From Virgibacillus_P tibetensis (GTDB lineage: Bacteria; Bacillota; Bacilli; Bacillales; Amphibacillaceae), in the NCBI RefSeq assembly GCF_036026595.1, contig NZ_JARZFX010000003.1, positions 186,001 through 250,000 of the forward strand: a stretch of 64,000 nt of DNA, read 5' to 3'. The notes beneath the pieces were generated by a model that was given only the letters and a program-made list of their open reading frames with translations, did not search any database and was not told where the DNA came from. Positions 52,740 to 61,073 of the stretch are shown here, piece after piece. Each line of letters starts with the position of its first letter. The first letter of the stretch is position 1. Both the position numbers and the translations under genes were made by a program.

Positions 52740-53201
52740 TTAAAAAACTTCACGCCAGCCATCTTTTTTGTCTAGCATGTCACGGGCGATAACTTTGGCA
52801 CCCTCTAGGCTATGGTTTGCTGCCCAGCCACATTGGACTTCATTGCATGCCGGAACCTCCTCAGCCTTTAGAACGTCATGCAATGTTTTTTCCAAAGTAT
52901 CCAGAATCTCTTCAAAATTATCATTATTTAAGATTGCCAAGTAAAAACCGGTCTGGCAGCCCATTGGTCCAATATCCAGTACGTTATCCATATGATTACG
53001 TATATTCTCAGCCATTAAATGTTCTATAGAATGAAGTCCTGCCATTTCCATATGCTCTTTGTTTGGTTGTTTAAATCTTACATCATACTTATAAACTTTA
53101 TCTCCATTTATGCCTTCAGTTACCCCAACCAAGCGAACATATGGAGCTTTTACCTTCGTATGATCCAGATTAAAACTTTCAACGTTCATTTTTTTTGTCA
53201 T
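52740..53201 (-). CDS. luxS: S-ribosylhomocysteine lyase LuxS
   Basis: 153 aa. Metal site HSIEHLMAENIR (HxxEH) and Cys in VQCGWAANHS, with the catalytic Cys in PMGCQTGFYLA. Splits S-ribosylhomocysteine into homocysteine and the AI-2 precursor DPD. The ATG at 53201 has AAAAGGGAG nine bases upstream. Lies 25 bp downstream of the methyltransferase yrrT, so likely one operon for methyl-cycle recycling. Confidence 0.96.
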   Translation of the reverse strand: MTKKMNVESFNLDHTKVKAPYVRLVGVTEGINGDKVYKYDVRFKQPNKEHMEMAGLHSIEHLMAENIRNHMDNVLDIGPMGCQTGFYLAILNNDNFEEILDTLEKTLHDVLKAEEVPACNEVQCGWAANHSLEGAKVIARDMLDKKDGWREVF

Positions 53202-53226
53202 TACTGACCACTCCCTTTTTATACTA

Positions 53227-53883
53227 TTAGTTAGTTTTGGCACTTACACTTTTGATTGCTGTAACAAGCCAAACAAAATCATTCATTTGTTTAAATCTTA
53301 CATCAAAATTGAATTTTATGAAAATATTTCGCAAAAATTCAATCGTTGGATAATATTCTCTTGCCAAGTCTTCAGCTAAATTATTATACCCCTTATCTTT
53401 AGCATTCTGAATAAATGCTTCCTTTACCTCCTCCGACTTAAACATGGTATCACCAAAGACAATTTTCCCACCTATTGGAAGTATATCAAAATAACGCTGG
53501 ATAGCGGTTTCTTTTTCAACATCAGTTAAATGATGAAAAGCATAGGTACTTGTTATGGTATCGACTTGGTGTGGCAATTCAGGAAAAGAAAGAAAATCAC
53601 CTTCCAGTAACTTTAAATTTGGAAGTTTTTTTGAAGCAACATCCCGCATGGATTTAGATGGTTCGATGCCGACCACTTGATGACCAGCTTGTAGCAGTTT
53701 CGTTGACAAATTACCAGTTCCTACTCCAAACTCCAGTACGACACCATTGGAATTTTCTGCAACAGCATTTAATATACTCTCATAATTTTCAAAAACCTCT
53801 CGATATTCTAGGTTATTACCTCCCACGCTCTCATCATAGGTTTTTGCCCAGTCTTCAAATATATCAATAAATTCTCGTCCCAT
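53227..53883 (-). CDS. yrrT: Class I SAM-dependent methyltransferase YrrT-like
   Basis: 218 aa starting MGREFIDIFEDWAKTYDESV, the YrrT opening. SAM motif I is VLEFGVGTGNLSTKLL; motif II-like LLEGDFLSF. In B. subtilis yrrT heads the mtnN-mccA-mccB operon for turning homocysteine into cysteine; here it heads luxS. The ATG at 53883 follows GGAG with seven bases; an earlier in-frame ATG has no site. The methyl acceptor is unknown. Confidence 0.9.
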   Translation of the reverse strand: MGREFIDIFEDWAKTYDESVGGNNLEYREVFENYESILNAVAENSNGVVLEFGVGTGNLSTKLLQAGHQVVGIEPSKSMRDVASKKLPNLKLLEGDFLSFPELPHQVDTITSTYAFHHLTDVEKETAIQRYFDILPIGGKIVFGDTMFKSEEVKEAFIQNAKDKGYNNLAEDLAREYYPTIEFLRNIFIKFNFDVRFKQMNDFVWLVTAIKSVSAKTN

Positions 53884-53977
53884 ATGATCACTCCATTTAT
53901 TTGATTTATTCATAGTATAACACTATGTTTAATGTGAATTATATGTAAGTAGAACTTATTTGTTACTTATTTTTTAC

Positions 53978-54010
53978 AAAAAAAGAGTGCTCAGGCTAAC
54001 TGAGTCACTC
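53978..54010 (-). terminator. Terminator of the YhcN-like lipoprotein gene
   Basis: Minus strand: GAGTGACTCAG pairs with CTGAGCACTC, then TTTTTTTGT. Confidence 0.85.
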
Positions 54011-54032
54011 GGCGTTACATCATATATTTATA

Positions 54033-54710
54033 TTATCTGTTTTGAGGAAAAATACGTTCGATCATATTACCGATTTGATCAAAGAAGCCTTCCACTGGTT
54101 GTCCTCTGTTTACATCATCTGCATAGTTATTTGTTAAATCGAAAAAATCCGGGTTTGTTGATACAAATACATTATCAATATCTTCATCGACAGATTTTAC
54201 GATATCTGCTATCTCGTCCTTTACTTCATCACTAAGCTCATCGTCAAATCTTTCATTATTATTCTGGTTGTTAATATTGCCCATGTTTCCAGTGTTATTC
54301 TGAGTATTTCTGCCTGCATTGTTGTCAGTATCGCTACGGTCGTTTCGAGCATTACGGTCAATGTCTAATCCAGCGGCAACATAAGCATTATTATTTGTTG
54401 TAAGTACATATGCACGTTCAACTTCATCTACTTCATCCGTAATTCTGTCTGCAGCCTCTTCTGCAACATGATACTGATCATTTCTCTGATTCATGTTCTG
54501 ACCACGCTCTTGCTCTCTTTCTGAAGTTCTTCTCATGTTGTAATCCCGATTATTATTCATACCTTCTCCAGTATTATTAAACCGTGTCGGTTCAACATTG
54601 TTCCTGCCAGTTGCTCCTTCTTGGTTATTGTCATCTACATTTGCACATGCTCCCAGCGCTGTAACCAGTAACAATAGTACACTTATTAATTTTAATTTCA
54701 TTATTTTCAT
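54033..54710 (-). CDS. YhcN/YlaJ-family sporulation lipoprotein
   Basis: 225 aa. Lipoprotein signal ending VTALGACA. A long Asn/Arg-rich low-complexity stretch (residues 25-80), a YhcN/YlaJ domain (YHVAEEAADRITDEVDEVERAYVLTTNNNAYVAAGL), an Asn-rich insert (about 120-155), and the C-terminal half of the domain. Relatives coat the spore or act in germination. AGGAGG lies nine bases before the ATG. The Asn-rich insert splitting the domain is unusual. Confidence 0.87.
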   Translation of the reverse strand: MKIMKLKLISVLLLLVTALGACANVDDNNQEGATGRNNVEPTRFNNTGEGMNNNRDYNMRRTSEREQERGQNMNQRNDQYHVAEEAADRITDEVDEVERAYVLTTNNNAYVAAGLDIDRNARNDRSDTDNNAGRNTQNNTGNMGNINNQNNNERFDDELSDEVKDEIADIVKSVDEDIDNVFVSTNPDFFDLTNNYADDVNRGQPVEGFFDQIGNMIERIFPQNR

Positions 54711-54877
54711 TGAGTGATTCCTCCTTTATTATTTTGATTTTAGTATGTATCAGATTAATTTTATTATGCTTTAGTAAGTTAAACCTTTTTATGGTAATTG
54801 CACCATTTTTGTCTCAGACAATATATATAAATAACGGGAATGCTATAAACAACCCTTTACATCTAAGGAGGGGAGAC

Positions 54878-55114
54878 ATGGATATTCCGGATTATGATAA
54901 AGCATTGTATTTTACACTTTGGGGACAATGGGATGATTTGCTCGTTTTAATGGTAAGAACAAACGATGATATGTTATCAAAAAAAATCCAGCTTTTTTTA
55001 CACGCTTACAACTATTCATTAGATCAAACAAAAATAATGACTTCCCACGACAACCTTCTTTACTATTTGGATCACGCAATGAAATACCAACCATCACTTG
55101 CAATGGAAATATAA
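54878..55114 (+). CDS. YhdB-like small protein
   Basis: 78 aa from the ATG at 54878, behind AAGGAGGGGAG. The sequence DYDKALYFTLWGQWDDLLVLMVRTNDDMLSKKIQLFLHAYNY resembles the YhdB family (about 80 aa in B. subtilis). All-helical, no signal peptide, function unknown. The upstream open frame reaching 54710 has no ribosome binding site. Confidence 0.68.
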   Translation: MDIPDYDKALYFTLWGQWDDLLVLMVRTNDDMLSKKIQLFLHAYNYSLDQTKIMTSHDNLLYYLDHAMKYQPSLAMEI

Positions 55115-55115
55115 A

Positions 55116-55156
55116 AAGAGGCTGTCCCTAAACCTTTACGGTCGGGACAGCCTCTT
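55116..55156. terminator. Shared terminator of the YhdB-like gene and rsgI
   Basis: AAGAGGCTGTCCC and GGGACAGCCTCTT: perfect 13-bp arms around 15 nt, between convergent genes. The GGCTGTCC core is shared with the terminator at 44961. Confidence 0.85.
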
Positions 55157-55172
55157 GTATATTACTGCAGTT

Positions 55173-56312
55173 TTAGTTTTGGCCTTTGTTTCCATTATTA
55201 TTGTTTCGGGAATCTTTTCCTTTTCCATTATTCTTGTTGTTCTTATTATCTTTATTATTTTTAACGTCTTTTCCTTTGTAATTACCTTTTGATTTCTGAT
55301 CCACTTTACTGTCGGTGGGGGTTTTTTTTTGATTATGTTTATTGTTGTTGGATTTCTGGGTACTTTTGGGATTGGAGTTTACTTTTCCATTTTCACCCTT
55401 CAATTCGCTCGGATGTTTCTTATAATCATCTTGTATCTCACTATTTTTTTTATCACTTTTTGGCAAAGAACCCTTATTTTTAACCGGAGCAGTTTCTGTG
55501 TCATAATTAACCTCATTCTGTGGCTTTTCTTCCAGTTGCAATTCATTTTCAGGATGATTTTTATTTTCAGTATTATAAAAAGAATTAATAATTGCTTTCT
55601 CATCATCATTCACTGAATTGTTTTCCTCAACTTCATGCACAGAGTTGTTGTTCCCGTTAATTGCCTCGGCCATAACTTCATTCATTGATTTATTACTTTC
55701 TTCTGCTGTCTTTCTAACGTTTAGTGGCACAGTAAATGTTGCAATTCCCCAATCCGATTCTTTCATGAGAAAATAATCCTCGAGGTTTTCAATTATAGAG
55801 TCTTTTTCTCTTTTATCTGTAACATAGCTGACTCCAATCAACATATTTTTATCATAATTTATTAACCCAGTTTCTTCGCTTTTATTCATAATCATTTCAA
55901 TAACCACTTCTAGTTTTTCTTGTTTTATATTTTTTAATTGACTGATGATGAGGGTCGCATCCTCATTTAATGAACGAATAGACTGGACGATTAATTTATC
56001 ATCAATTTCCAGTTCAACACTCGGGTTAATATCAATATTCACATAGGCATATGTGCTACTGTTCCCCCATGTTAAATAAAAAGGTAGAAATAGGATGAAC
56101 AAAATACATGCCATAGAGATCACTCGAACAGGTACATTCATCTTCTTCCAGGGATAATAAAATAATGCGCCTTTATTTGTTTCTAGTGGTACATAAGAGA
56201 CCTCTGCACCCACGGAAGCGTTCCTGATAGGTTTGACTTTTTTAAACGCACCGTCTGGCGTCAGAATAATACTATATTGACGACCCTGCTCCATGATTAT
56301 TCCTTTTTTCAC
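55173..56312 (-). CDS. rsgI: Anti-sigma-I factor RsgI
   Basis: 379 aa, close to B. subtilis RsgI (381). The N-terminal RsgI domain (residues 1-55; GRQYSIILTPDGAFKKVKP) binds SigI inside the cell; one membrane helix (about residues 64-85) is followed by an extracellular domain (AYVNIDINPSVELEIDDK...) and a long Lys/Asn-rich tail after residue 235. GTG start overlapping the sigI stop (GTGA), six bases after AAGGAGGT. In some clostridia the tail binds polysaccharide; here it is low complexity. Confidence 0.93.
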   Translation of the reverse strand: MKKGIIMEQGRQYSIILTPDGAFKKVKPIRNASVGAEVSYVPLETNKGALFYYPWKKMNVPVRVISMACILFILFLPFYLTWGNSSTYAYVNIDINPSVELEIDDKLIVQSIRSLNEDATLIISQLKNIKQEKLEVVIEMIMNKSEETGLINYDKNMLIGVSYVTDKREKDSIIENLEDYFLMKESDWGIATFTVPLNVRKTAEESNKSMNEVMAEAINGNNNSVHEVEENNSVNDDEKAIINSFYNTENKNHPENELQLEEKPQNEVNYDTETAPVKNKGSLPKSDKKNSEIQDDYKKHPSELKGENGKVNSNPKSTQKSNNNKHNQKKTPTDSKVDQKSKGNYKGKDVKNNKDNKNNKNNGKGKDSRNNNNGNKGQN

Positions 56313-57034
56313 TGACCCACCTCCTTAAGGTAATCGTTAAGGTAAATATATTCCTCACTGAATACGATAAATAGTGCTAAAATAAACTTTCGATTGCGTT
56401 CCAGCGTTTTCTTGCTGACATCCACAAGCTTCAATAAATCACGAATTGGAAGTTTTTTCTTTTGTTGAACAAATTCCTTTAATTTCGGATCCTCAAACAA
56501 GATCCTTGCAGTACGTACAGCAGAATCACGGGCATCCTTGTGTTTTGGTGAGGCTTCAGTCAGCTCTACTAAGGTCAACTTATATTCTTTAAGTTTCTCT
56601 TTGAAATCCATAATTTCTTCTTTACGATTCCAGGCGTCCTGTTCCTGCTGGTACTTTTCCTTTACAGCAGCAATTTCCAGCGGATTCTCCATTTGTTCTG
56701 CATTATAACTTTCATCCAGGGATACAGGCGTGGGCCTTTTTTGGGTATAACGGATATAATCGATTACTTTTCTTTTTATGACAAGTTTAGCGAACGATAA
56801 GAAAGAGCTTCCTCTTTCGGCAGAATAAGCAAGAATTGCTTCATTAAATGCAAATAAGCCAATACTGAATTCATCGTCCCTTTTAGGATCAATATAGCGT
56901 TTGCATACCTCAGAAACACACTTTGCAATAAAGGGCTGATATGTTTTTAGTAGATAATTTTGAGTATGATGGTCACCCTGCTGCGCCGCGGTTACCATCT
57001 CTTCAAGAGGGGTGTCTTTTAACGGCTTAATCAT
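56309..57034 (-). CDS. sigI: RNA polymerase sigma factor SigI
   Basis: 241 aa (if starting at the ATG, 57034; a TTG at 57040 is also possible). Region 2: LEEMVTAAQQGDHHTQNYLLK, RDDEFSIGLFAFNEAI, SFLSFAKLVIKRKVIDYIRY. C-terminal region 4-like HTH (LPIRDLLKLVDVSKKTLERNRKFILAL). In B. subtilis SigI responds to heat and cell-wall stress and is held by RsgI. The ribosome binding site is weak, perhaps limiting synthesis. Operon sigI-rsgI. Confidence 0.94.
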   Translation of the reverse strand: MIKPLKDTPLEEMVTAAQQGDHHTQNYLLKTYQPFIAKCVSEVCKRYIDPKRDDEFSIGLFAFNEAILAYSAERGSSFLSFAKLVIKRKVIDYIRYTQKRPTPVSLDESYNAEQMENPLEIAAVKEKYQQEQDAWNRKEEIMDFKEKLKEYKLTLVELTEASPKHKDARDSAVRTARILFEDPKLKEFVQQKKKLPIRDLLKLVDVSKKTLERNRKFILALFIVFSEEYIYLNDYLKEVGQ

Positions 57035-57067
57035 CAGCAACCTGAAGCACCCCCAGCCATTATAGAA

Positions 57068-57096
57068 TACGATTTATTTTTATCATTTTTGGGTGT
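57068..57096 (-). promoter_or_regulatory. SigI-type autoregulatory promoter
   Basis: On the minus strand ACACCCAAAA, a 15-bp spacer, CGTA. This resembles the C-rich -35 plus CGWA -10 reported for SigI promoters. It lies just upstream of sigI (about 35 bp from the ATG to the -10). Confidence 0.5.
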
Positions 57097-57382
57097 AGTT
57101 AGTAAGTATTTAGTTTCTTTATTATCACATTTAAGATTTTTTATATATATCACGATGCATTCACCATCTTTATAAGTTATATTATAAATCATTTATTTTC
57201 TTAGTCTGCTTAATCTTAACGCACCGCGGTAATCGTTTCTATCTCAAATCAGTTACAATTTGTTTAAGTAATAGTTACTCCCTTTCTCCATTGTGTAATA
57301 TTACCAGGTTTACACTTTTTACTAACACGAAAGTCCTCTAGCATAAAGATACTAGAGGTCCCTGCATTTAGCCCGAAACCCG
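57097..57382. other. Gap between sigI promoter and the PRC-barrel gene
   Basis: A+T-rich. Contains one hairpin near the PRC gene end: CCTCTAG/CTAGAGG around 57335-57359, followed on the minus strand by a short ACTTTC tract, probably its terminator. Nothing else supported. Confidence 0.45.
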
Positions 57383-58102
57383 TCATAGACTAGCAATAAC
57401 TTCTTCTTTTGTTTTGTATAATTTCCTGTGCTTAACTGCTTCCATTAAGTCAGTCACATAAATATCTTTTTCATACCAATCAACTGATTCAATATCATCT
57501 GGGGTGTATATAATATATTCTTCTTCAACTATACTTTCACTATATTGCACAATTATATAGCGTATCTTCCAGTATTCTGAATCATAAATCATATCAGCTA
57601 CTTTGCCGATTTTCCCGTCATCAGCATGTACTTTGAAGTCAATTGTTTCTTCTTCACTTCGCAAGTCATATTCTTGCTGTGTTTCCAATTGCTGATCGTA
57701 CAGGAGCGGATCTTCCCCTCCCGTATCACTTCCAAAATGGGTTAAGGGGCGATCTTCTGGTCCCCAGAGCATATTACCCATCCAATATCTGCTCCAGCCG
57801 TAATAGCCTACCAGCGAATTTTCAATATCTTTTGAGATAGCTTTCTCTTCCGGTATGGAAGGACTATTACGTATCGCTTCTTTGGTAAATTTCACTTCCA
57901 GGTTTTCATCATTTTCATTCAGAGTGACGAATGAGGTGGGGGACAGTAATACTCGTCTGCCTGGCAGCCACTTTCTTGTATCAACTATCGCATAGCGTAT
58001 AGCCCATTTTTTATCATCAAAGTATAAATCTTTTATCTTTCCCATTTCACCGTCAATTGCATTGATATTGTACGTTTTTAATTTAGATGTAAGGTATAAC
58101 AA
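57383..58102 (-). CDS. Double PRC-barrel domain protein
   Basis: 239 aa. Two PRC-barrel repeats, at about residues 3-80 (YNINAIDGEMGKIKDLYFDDKKWAIRYAIVDT) and 145-225 (FKVHADDGKIGKVADMIYDSEYWKIRYIIV). No signal peptide or membrane segment. Such proteins are common in salt-tolerant and stress-tolerant bacteria, role unclear. The start is TTG at 58102, eight bases after GAGGAGG. Confidence 0.85.
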   Translation of the reverse strand: MLYLTSKLKTYNINAIDGEMGKIKDLYFDDKKWAIRYAIVDTRKWLPGRRVLLSPTSFVTLNENDENLEVKFTKEAIRNSPSIPEEKAISKDIENSLVGYYGWSRYWMGNMLWGPEDRPLTHFGSDTGGEDPLLYDQQLETQQEYDLRSEEETIDFKVHADDGKIGKVADMIYDSEYWKIRYIIVQYSESIVEEEYIIYTPDDIESVDWYEKDIYVTDLMEAVKHRKLYKTKEEVIASL

Positions 58103-58191
58103 GTAACTCGCCTCCTCATGACGTTTTACTCTATAAATACCCCATTCGCCGCTTTCTGAAACAATAGGAGGTTCTAATTAAACACAGGTGT

Positions 58192-59004
58192 TTATTGGTA
58201 CTTATAATAATAATCAATTGGTACAAATAACCCTACTTTTCCATATTCATTATGATTTAATGTTGCAAATATAACACCTATTACTTCGCCATTATTATTT
58301 ATAATCGGGCTGCCACTGTTGCCACGATAAACAGGTGCTTTTATCATTAATACTTCCTCTTCCCAGCTGGAAAGTCCGGTATAACCAATAATAGACCCTT
58401 CATTAGCTATGCCGCTAAACTGCAAAGGATTACCAATAAAATTAATGGCTTCATTCGGCTCAAAAGTTGTTTCTTCCGCTAACGGTAAATACGGCAAGTC
58501 TTCAGCATCTGACTTTAGTACAGCTAAATCGATCGAAGGATATACTTCAACTACATCTGCAGAAAATAATCCATGATCAGGGAATGCTACTGTAACTGTT
58601 TCTTCACCTTCTATGACATGATGATTCGTTAGAATAGTTCCGTTTTCATTAATAGCAAACCCAGTTCCTCTTCCATCTTCTGTCTCAACGACAACCACTG
58701 CTTTTTTGAATTCCTTTATGTCATCCTGTGTTGATAGCTTTGCTGATGTTATTAAAAAATCAATGGCAGGAATAGAAAATGTTTGGGGAATTAATGCAAA
58801 AACATTAAAAAACATAGCAAAGGCGATGAGCCAGAAAGCCCATTTAGGGAATGGGCGCTTTGGTTTGGGATTCTCCTCAAGCCGAGCTCTGGCTAACGCT
58901 TTCTTTCGTTCCTCTTCAACAAGCTCATACAGCTCTTCATCATCAAATTCTTCATATAAATCTTCGTCTATTATATCATGTCCGTTTCGTTCCTTATTGT
59001 CCAT
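58192..59004 (-). CDS. Membrane-anchored HtrA-like serine protease without PDZ domain
   Basis: 270 aa. Acidic cytoplasmic N-terminus (residues 1-52), one membrane helix (about 53-78), then a trypsin-like domain: His in LTNHHVIEG, Asp in SIDLAVLKSD, Ser in GNSGSPIIN. No PDZ domain follows, so it is shorter than HtrA/YyxA. Probably a surface protease; substrate unknown. GGGGTGGTG precedes the ATG. Confidence 0.87.
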   Translation of the reverse strand: MDNKERNGHDIIDEDLYEEFDDEELYELVEEERKKALARARLEENPKPKRPFPKWAFWLIAFAMFFNVFALIPQTFSIPAIDFLITSAKLSTQDDIKEFKKAVVVVETEDGRGTGFAINENGTILTNHHVIEGEETVTVAFPDHGLFSADVVEVYPSIDLAVLKSDAEDLPYLPLAEETTFEPNEAINFIGNPLQFSGIANEGSIIGYTGLSSWEEEVLMIKAPVYRGNSGSPIINNNGEVIGVIFATLNHNEYGKVGLFVPIDYYYKYQ

Positions 59005-59039
59005 AAGTCACCACCCCGCACTAAAATCATGGTCCGCTT

Positions 59040-61073
59040 TTAAACAGCTTTACTTTTTAATTTACCCTGCTGCATTTGATACATCTGGTAATACAAACCT
59101 TTCTCATCAATTAGTTCAGTATGATTACCCTGTTCTTTTATAGTACCATGATCAAGTACGAAAATAATATCAGCTTGCTGAATCGTTGATAATCGATGAG
59201 CGATTACCAGGGTTGTTCTCCCTTCCTTCAATACTTCCAATGCCCTCTGAATAATACTTTCTGTCTCTGTATCAATATTTGCTGTTGCTTCATCCAGTAT
59301 AAGAATTGCCGGATCAAAGGCAAGGGCGCGTGCAAAGGATAATAATTGTCTTTCGCCTAATGAGAATGTACTTCCACCTTCTGTCACCTTTTCATCATAT
59401 TTATTTGGAAGTTTTTCAATAAAACGATCAGCGCCTACCGCTTTTAATGCGTGGATTGCATGTTCACGGCTAATAGTAGGATCATTCATAGTAACATTTG
59501 AAATAATAGTCCCTGAAAAGAGGAATGGATCCTGTAAAACAATCCCCATATGACTTCTTACTTGTTGCCTTGACCATTCCTTTGTATGATACCCATCAAT
59601 CGTAATTTCTCCTTTCTGCGGATCGTAAAAACGGAATAAAAGATTCATGATCGAGCTTTTTCCTGATCCGGTATGACCTACGAAGGCAGCTGTCTGACCA
59701 GCCCCAACAGTAAACGACATATCATTTAATACAATGTCCTTATCATTGTAGGCAAATGTAACATGGTCAAATACAATATTTCCCCGGTACTTACTCACTT
59801 TGTCATTGACCACATCTTCGCCATCGTGATCCATTAATTCAAATACACGGTTTCCCGCAACTCTGGCCTGCTCAATTAATGGCAGTTGATTAACAATGTC
59901 CGTTACAGGTTCGAACAGTCGTGTAAGATAATCAACAATAGCATAAAGCATCCCAATGGAAATAATACTGCCCGGCTCCAATGAGAAGGAGCCAAAGTAC
60001 CAGATAAATCCTACAAACGCTAAATTCCGGAATACAGTAACCAAGTTATACAAGGTTAATGCACTTAGCTTTACCAGCTTGCGCTGATATGTGAAATGGC
60101 GCTCATTTAACAGTTCGAATTCTTCTTTGGTTTTCTTTTCTCTATGGAATGCCTGAATTATTGGCATACCCTGTACCGCTTCATTAATATTTCCATTAAT
60201 TTCACTAATAGTAGAACGAATGACTGTATTATATTTTGTTCCAAAGTACTTATATGCCTTCATCCAACCAATAATTAATGGAATGATTAACAAACACATC
60301 AGCCCAAGCTTAGCGTCCAGTATAAAAAGCGCAATAAATATTCCACCCATATAGATAATGCTAGTGAATACGATGGAAAGCACTCTTTCATACAGGTCGC
60401 GAATCGCTTCTGTATCATTGGTAATGCGGGCTACGATTTTCCCAGCCGGCTGATCAACATAGTAGTTTATAGGGATCCGCTGTGTATGGGCAAATAAATC
60501 GTTCCGCATTTTCTTAACAATTTGATTGGATGATTTCTGTAATAAAAATGTTTGATAAAATTGAAAAAAGCCAGCAATAATCAGCAAAATCATGTATAAA
60601 CTTAATAGCATTAAAATAGGCCTCTGTTCTGGTTTGAAAAATGGGTAAACTTCATTCAGGACAAGTTGTTCACCTTCAACTGTTACAGTTTTATCGGCAG
60701 TTTGTATTGTAATAATGCCATTTTCCACACTCCGTTTACCTTGTAAGGGAACATTTTCATTAATAAAATAATAAGCTGTACCTATTTGAAAAATAGTAAC
60801 CTCGTCACCCATTATCTCATCTTCTCCAGTTATCCGATCAGATCTTTTATAAAACGCTTCCTGGTAGGGTACTGTATATTTATCCTGTTCATCCATAACT
60901 TCCTGCCAATTACCTTCAATACCTAGAATATGCTCATCAATAACTGTCTTTGCAATTAACGGCCCAGCCAGTTCCAGAGTCACAGCAATAACTAAGCATG
61001 CAAGCCCTATAAGAATCCCTTTTTTAAAATGTAGGGCATAGTGGAAAAGTCTTTTTTCTGTAGATAGTTTCAT
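59040..61073 (-). CDS. bmrD: Heterodimeric ABC multidrug exporter subunit BmrD (YheH-like)
   Basis: 677 aa, as B. subtilis YheH (673). Six membrane helices; a 100-residue extracytoplasmic insertion between helices 1 and 2 (about residues 45-150) is typical of this subunit. ATPase: Walker A GHTGSGKSS, signature FSLGERQLLSFAR, Walker B LILDEATANID (consensus catalytic Glu). The ATG overlaps the bmrC stop (TAATG). Confidence 0.92.
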   Translation of the reverse strand: MKLSTEKRLFHYALHFKKGILIGLACLVIAVTLELAGPLIAKTVIDEHILGIEGNWQEVMDEQDKYTVPYQEAFYKRSDRITGEDEIMGDEVTIFQIGTAYYFINENVPLQGKRSVENGIITIQTADKTVTVEGEQLVLNEVYPFFKPEQRPILMLLSLYMILLIIAGFFQFYQTFLLQKSSNQIVKKMRNDLFAHTQRIPINYYVDQPAGKIVARITNDTEAIRDLYERVLSIVFTSIIYMGGIFIALFILDAKLGLMCLLIIPLIIGWMKAYKYFGTKYNTVIRSTISEINGNINEAVQGMPIIQAFHREKKTKEEFELLNERHFTYQRKLVKLSALTLYNLVTVFRNLAFVGFIWYFGSFSLEPGSIISIGMLYAIVDYLTRLFEPVTDIVNQLPLIEQARVAGNRVFELMDHDGEDVVNDKVSKYRGNIVFDHVTFAYNDKDIVLNDMSFTVGAGQTAAFVGHTGSGKSSIMNLLFRFYDPQKGEITIDGYHTKEWSRQQVRSHMGIVLQDPFLFSGTIISNVTMNDPTISREHAIHALKAVGADRFIEKLPNKYDEKVTEGGSTFSLGERQLLSFARALAFDPAILILDEATANIDTETESIIQRALEVLKEGRTTLVIAHRLSTIQQADIIFVLDHGTIKEQGNHTELIDEKGLYYQMYQMQQGKLKSKAV

